From assembly GCF_018143015.1 (NCBI RefSeq), contig NC_054757.1, positions 9,186,001 to 9,250,000 on the forward strand: a DNA stretch of 64,000 nucleotides, in the 5' to 3' direction. Within the stretch, counting starts at the first letter, position 1; every line of letters starts with the position of its first letter. The notes under the pieces are model-generated. The model had not been told where the DNA came from, did not search any database, and worked only from the letters and a program-made list of their open reading frames with translations. The stretch is from Lytechinus variegatus. Its lineage: Eukaryota; Echinodermata; Echinoidea; Temnopleuroida; Toxopneustidae. Shown here in pieces: positions 62,384-64,000 of this stretch. The translations under genes were made by a program, and so were the position numbers.

Positions 62384-63301
62384 TTATTTCCTTTCAAAGG
62401 CAAATTCAAAATCTTTTATCGCAGTTTTCACCATTTCGACAGGCAATTGTGGAAAATATCTGACAAAGGCGTCCAATACCTCATCACGTGACCGGAAACG
62501 AGTAACCTGCACCTGATGCTCTTCGTCCTCGAGCAGAAGTTTGGAATCCTTGATGCATGTAAGACGACCATTCGGGTAGGTCAAACAACGCAAGCTGGTT
62601 AGATAGCAGTTTTCCGGATCAGCAACCGTGAAGATATCCGTCATCGAATGGTTGAAATGGGAAATTGTAACCGGTTGGTCGACGTAGATGAAAATAAACG
62701 AAATCCAACCATCACGGATGTATTCTGGCTTCACGTGGTAAGCTTGAGCTGGATTTGTTTCGACGCTTAGCTGGAGGGTTAGCACTTTGCTTCCTTGACA
62801 GATGAATCGATATCGCATGTAGGAGTCGAAGTATACAGGCGATTCCTCCTCGAAATCAAGAGGAATCAGTTGAAGAGTCGGATAACCTAATCCAACATCG
62901 AAGAAATGTTTTGAACCATTTCCAGTAAGGCTATCAATAATCACCATAACGTGGTGGTCTTTGTGGTGCATGTAATCACCCGAGACGAGAAAGGCGTCAA
63001 AATCGAGAGCACGAAGCAACATCCAGCAGAATATATTGAGTTGATAGCAGAGGCCTCCAACTTTGGAGGTTATATCTCTCTTGATATCCGATGCCGTTGG
63101 TAATATCCGATTATCCGGGTGCGTTGCGATGCCTTTGACAGTCTGGTATGGGATGTGATGTCCCATGGCAGTGATCAACTCATCGAGGAAAGTGAGTTTG
63201 TCCGATTGGAGCTTGGAGACTGCGGACTCTATCATCAAGACATCTCTCAAGAAACTTAGAGCTTCCTCCCTCGTCAATGTGTAGTCGCTCGGTACGGCCA
63301 T
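62384..63301 (-). CDS. Arylamine N-acetyltransferase
   Basis: 305 residues from the Met at 63301, close to the 275-300 usual for the family. NATs are cytosolic enzymes that move acetyl from acetyl-CoA to arylamines and hydrazines through a thioester on the active-site Cys. The triad is visible: Cys85 in SKVGGLCYQLN, His117 in KDHHVMVI and Asp135 in FFDVGLG. The Arg usual before the GG is Val here. The frame extends 31 codons upstream to a Met at 63394, but the 63301 ATG has the better context (GAAATGG), and the stretch between looks like a 3' splice site (TCATTTTCTTTCCTCCAATCAG), so an upstream noncoding exon is likely. NAT families are large in several marine invertebrates. The coding frame is intact and intronless. 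Confidence 0.92.
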   Translation of the reverse strand: MAVPSDYTLTREEALSFLRDVLMIESAVSKLQSDKLTFLDELITAMGHHIPYQTVKGIATHPDNRILPTASDIKRDITSKVGGLCYQLNIFCWMLLRALDFDAFLVSGDYMHHKDHHVMVIIDSLTGNGSKHFFDVGLGYPTLQLIPLDFEEESPVYFDSYMRYRFICQGSKVLTLQLSVETNPAQAYHVKPEYIRDGWISFIFIYVDQPVTISHFNHSMTDIFTVADPENCYLTSLRCLTYPNGRLTCIKDSKLLLEDEEHQVQVTRFRSRDEVLDAFVRYFPQLPVEMVKTAIKDFEFAFERK

Positions 63302-63394
63302 TTCTGGTGTGCTCGTAGGAAACTGTCTAAGGTTGCCAAAGTTTTGTAATTCTGGTTGGAGGACTGATTGGAGGAAAGAAAATGATGCTATCAT

Positions 63395-64000
63395 TCAAAA
63401 CAAGAAAAACCATCAAATTAATTAAAATGATCACAATAAATTATACCAGGACTATAATCCCCGAAAAAATAACACAGAGTATCTGGTTACTATTAGCACT
63501 TTCAATGGTATAACTAATTCCATTAAAAAAATACTGATTCTCCTTTCTGGGATTATACTCAACTTCAAGGTTTTTATCGAAGAAAATTTTGGAAATGCAA
63601 CTCGGTCTTCAAACTCTCAATTTTCCATCCTTTTCTTGAAGTTCTTAGCAGGACGTGGTCTTATGATAATCTCCCAATCTGTATGTATCCAGTACAACAA
63701 GGGAGCTCCTTGTGTATTGGGACGTGAAATTTAAGCATCAGAGCTTGACAGTACATACCAGGGTATTTTTTTTTATAGAAGGGCAAGATAACTTAATGTG
63801 ACGCCCCCAATAATAATTGTTTTATTGGGTTAAATAACTAGACCCTCTGTTGCTATATTTCGAGGTTTCCATGCGTTTGTCTATTTGTGAGTGGAAAAGA
63901 CTGTTTTCCAAATATCTTGAATTATTTTTGTAGACGGAAACGGCATCTCAAATAATGGGTACCTGAAATTGATGAGAACAGAGAGCATTTGATCATTCTG
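63395..64000. other. Upstream flank of the NAT gene
   Basis: AT-rich sequence without a recognisable gene. On the minus strand it should contain the intron, 5' UTR or promoter of NAT. No TATA box or exon could be assigned with confidence. Confidence 0.5.

Noticed and set aside
62166..62516. 116-codon plus-strand frame over the NAT 3' end
   Set aside because: It is antisense to the NAT coding region and has no supporting features.

Overview
This window is animal nuclear DNA. It is AT-rich, with phase-consistent short exons, abundant non-LTR retrotransposons, tRNA-derived SINEs and inverted-repeat (MITE-like) DNA elements. A scavenger-receptor (SRCR) membrane protein, a very large EGF-repeat exon array and an arylamine N-acetyltransferase gene together point to a marine deuterostome. 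An echinoderm, most likely a sea urchin, fits best; this is an inference from gene and repeat content, not a database match.

Layout. 1-2275: 3' part of a LINE whose reverse transcriptase frame is still open. 2337-4750 (+): last two recognisable exons (SRCR domain, then transmembrane segment and tyrosine/proline-rich tail) of an SRCR receptor whose 5' part lies left of the window. 4751-8100: intergenic, with MITEs and simple repeats. 8179-59202 (+): one giant gene for a secreted EGF-repeat protein. Its model is a start codon at the last three bases of exon 1, a 55-nt signal-peptide exon, a 63-codon exon of unknown domain, then 49 usable EGF exons, nearly all exactly 111 nt and all flanked by phase-1 introns. 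It ends in an EGF exon with the stop right after the sixth cysteine. If every intact exon is used, the product is 1,893 residues. About ten further EGF exons are broken.

The array has been invaded repeatedly. A 7.65-kb L2/CR1-like LINE (17904-25558) lies in an intron. A 1.08-kb truncated L1/Tx1-like LINE splits one exon, and that exon plus its neighbours was later duplicated 3,136 bp downstream. A 15.5-kb insertion (31181-46720) with inverted ends splits another exon. A 4.74-kb insertion (46843-51582) with an 11-bp target duplication sits at a 3' splice site. Because all exons are phase 1-1, skipping a damaged exon keeps the reading frame.

Inside the 15.5-kb insertion lies a second unit, 32939-44673 (11.7 kb). 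It begins and ends with the same sequence of roughly 36 bp in opposite orientation, and satellite-like arrays built from shared short words (CACAGTGT, ACATAGT, CTATGTG) lie just inside each end. This unit encloses an unrecognised spliced gene (34402-40461; four exons whose phases agree; about 132 residues, acidic centre and basic C-terminus). The first intron of that gene is almost entirely four inverted-repeat elements set end to end. A gene-bearing giant element with satellite-like terminal arrays is the most unusual structure in the window.

59203-62383 is intergenic and holds a clear hAT-type MITE. 62384-63301 (-) is an intact NAT gene with its Cys-His-Asp triad.
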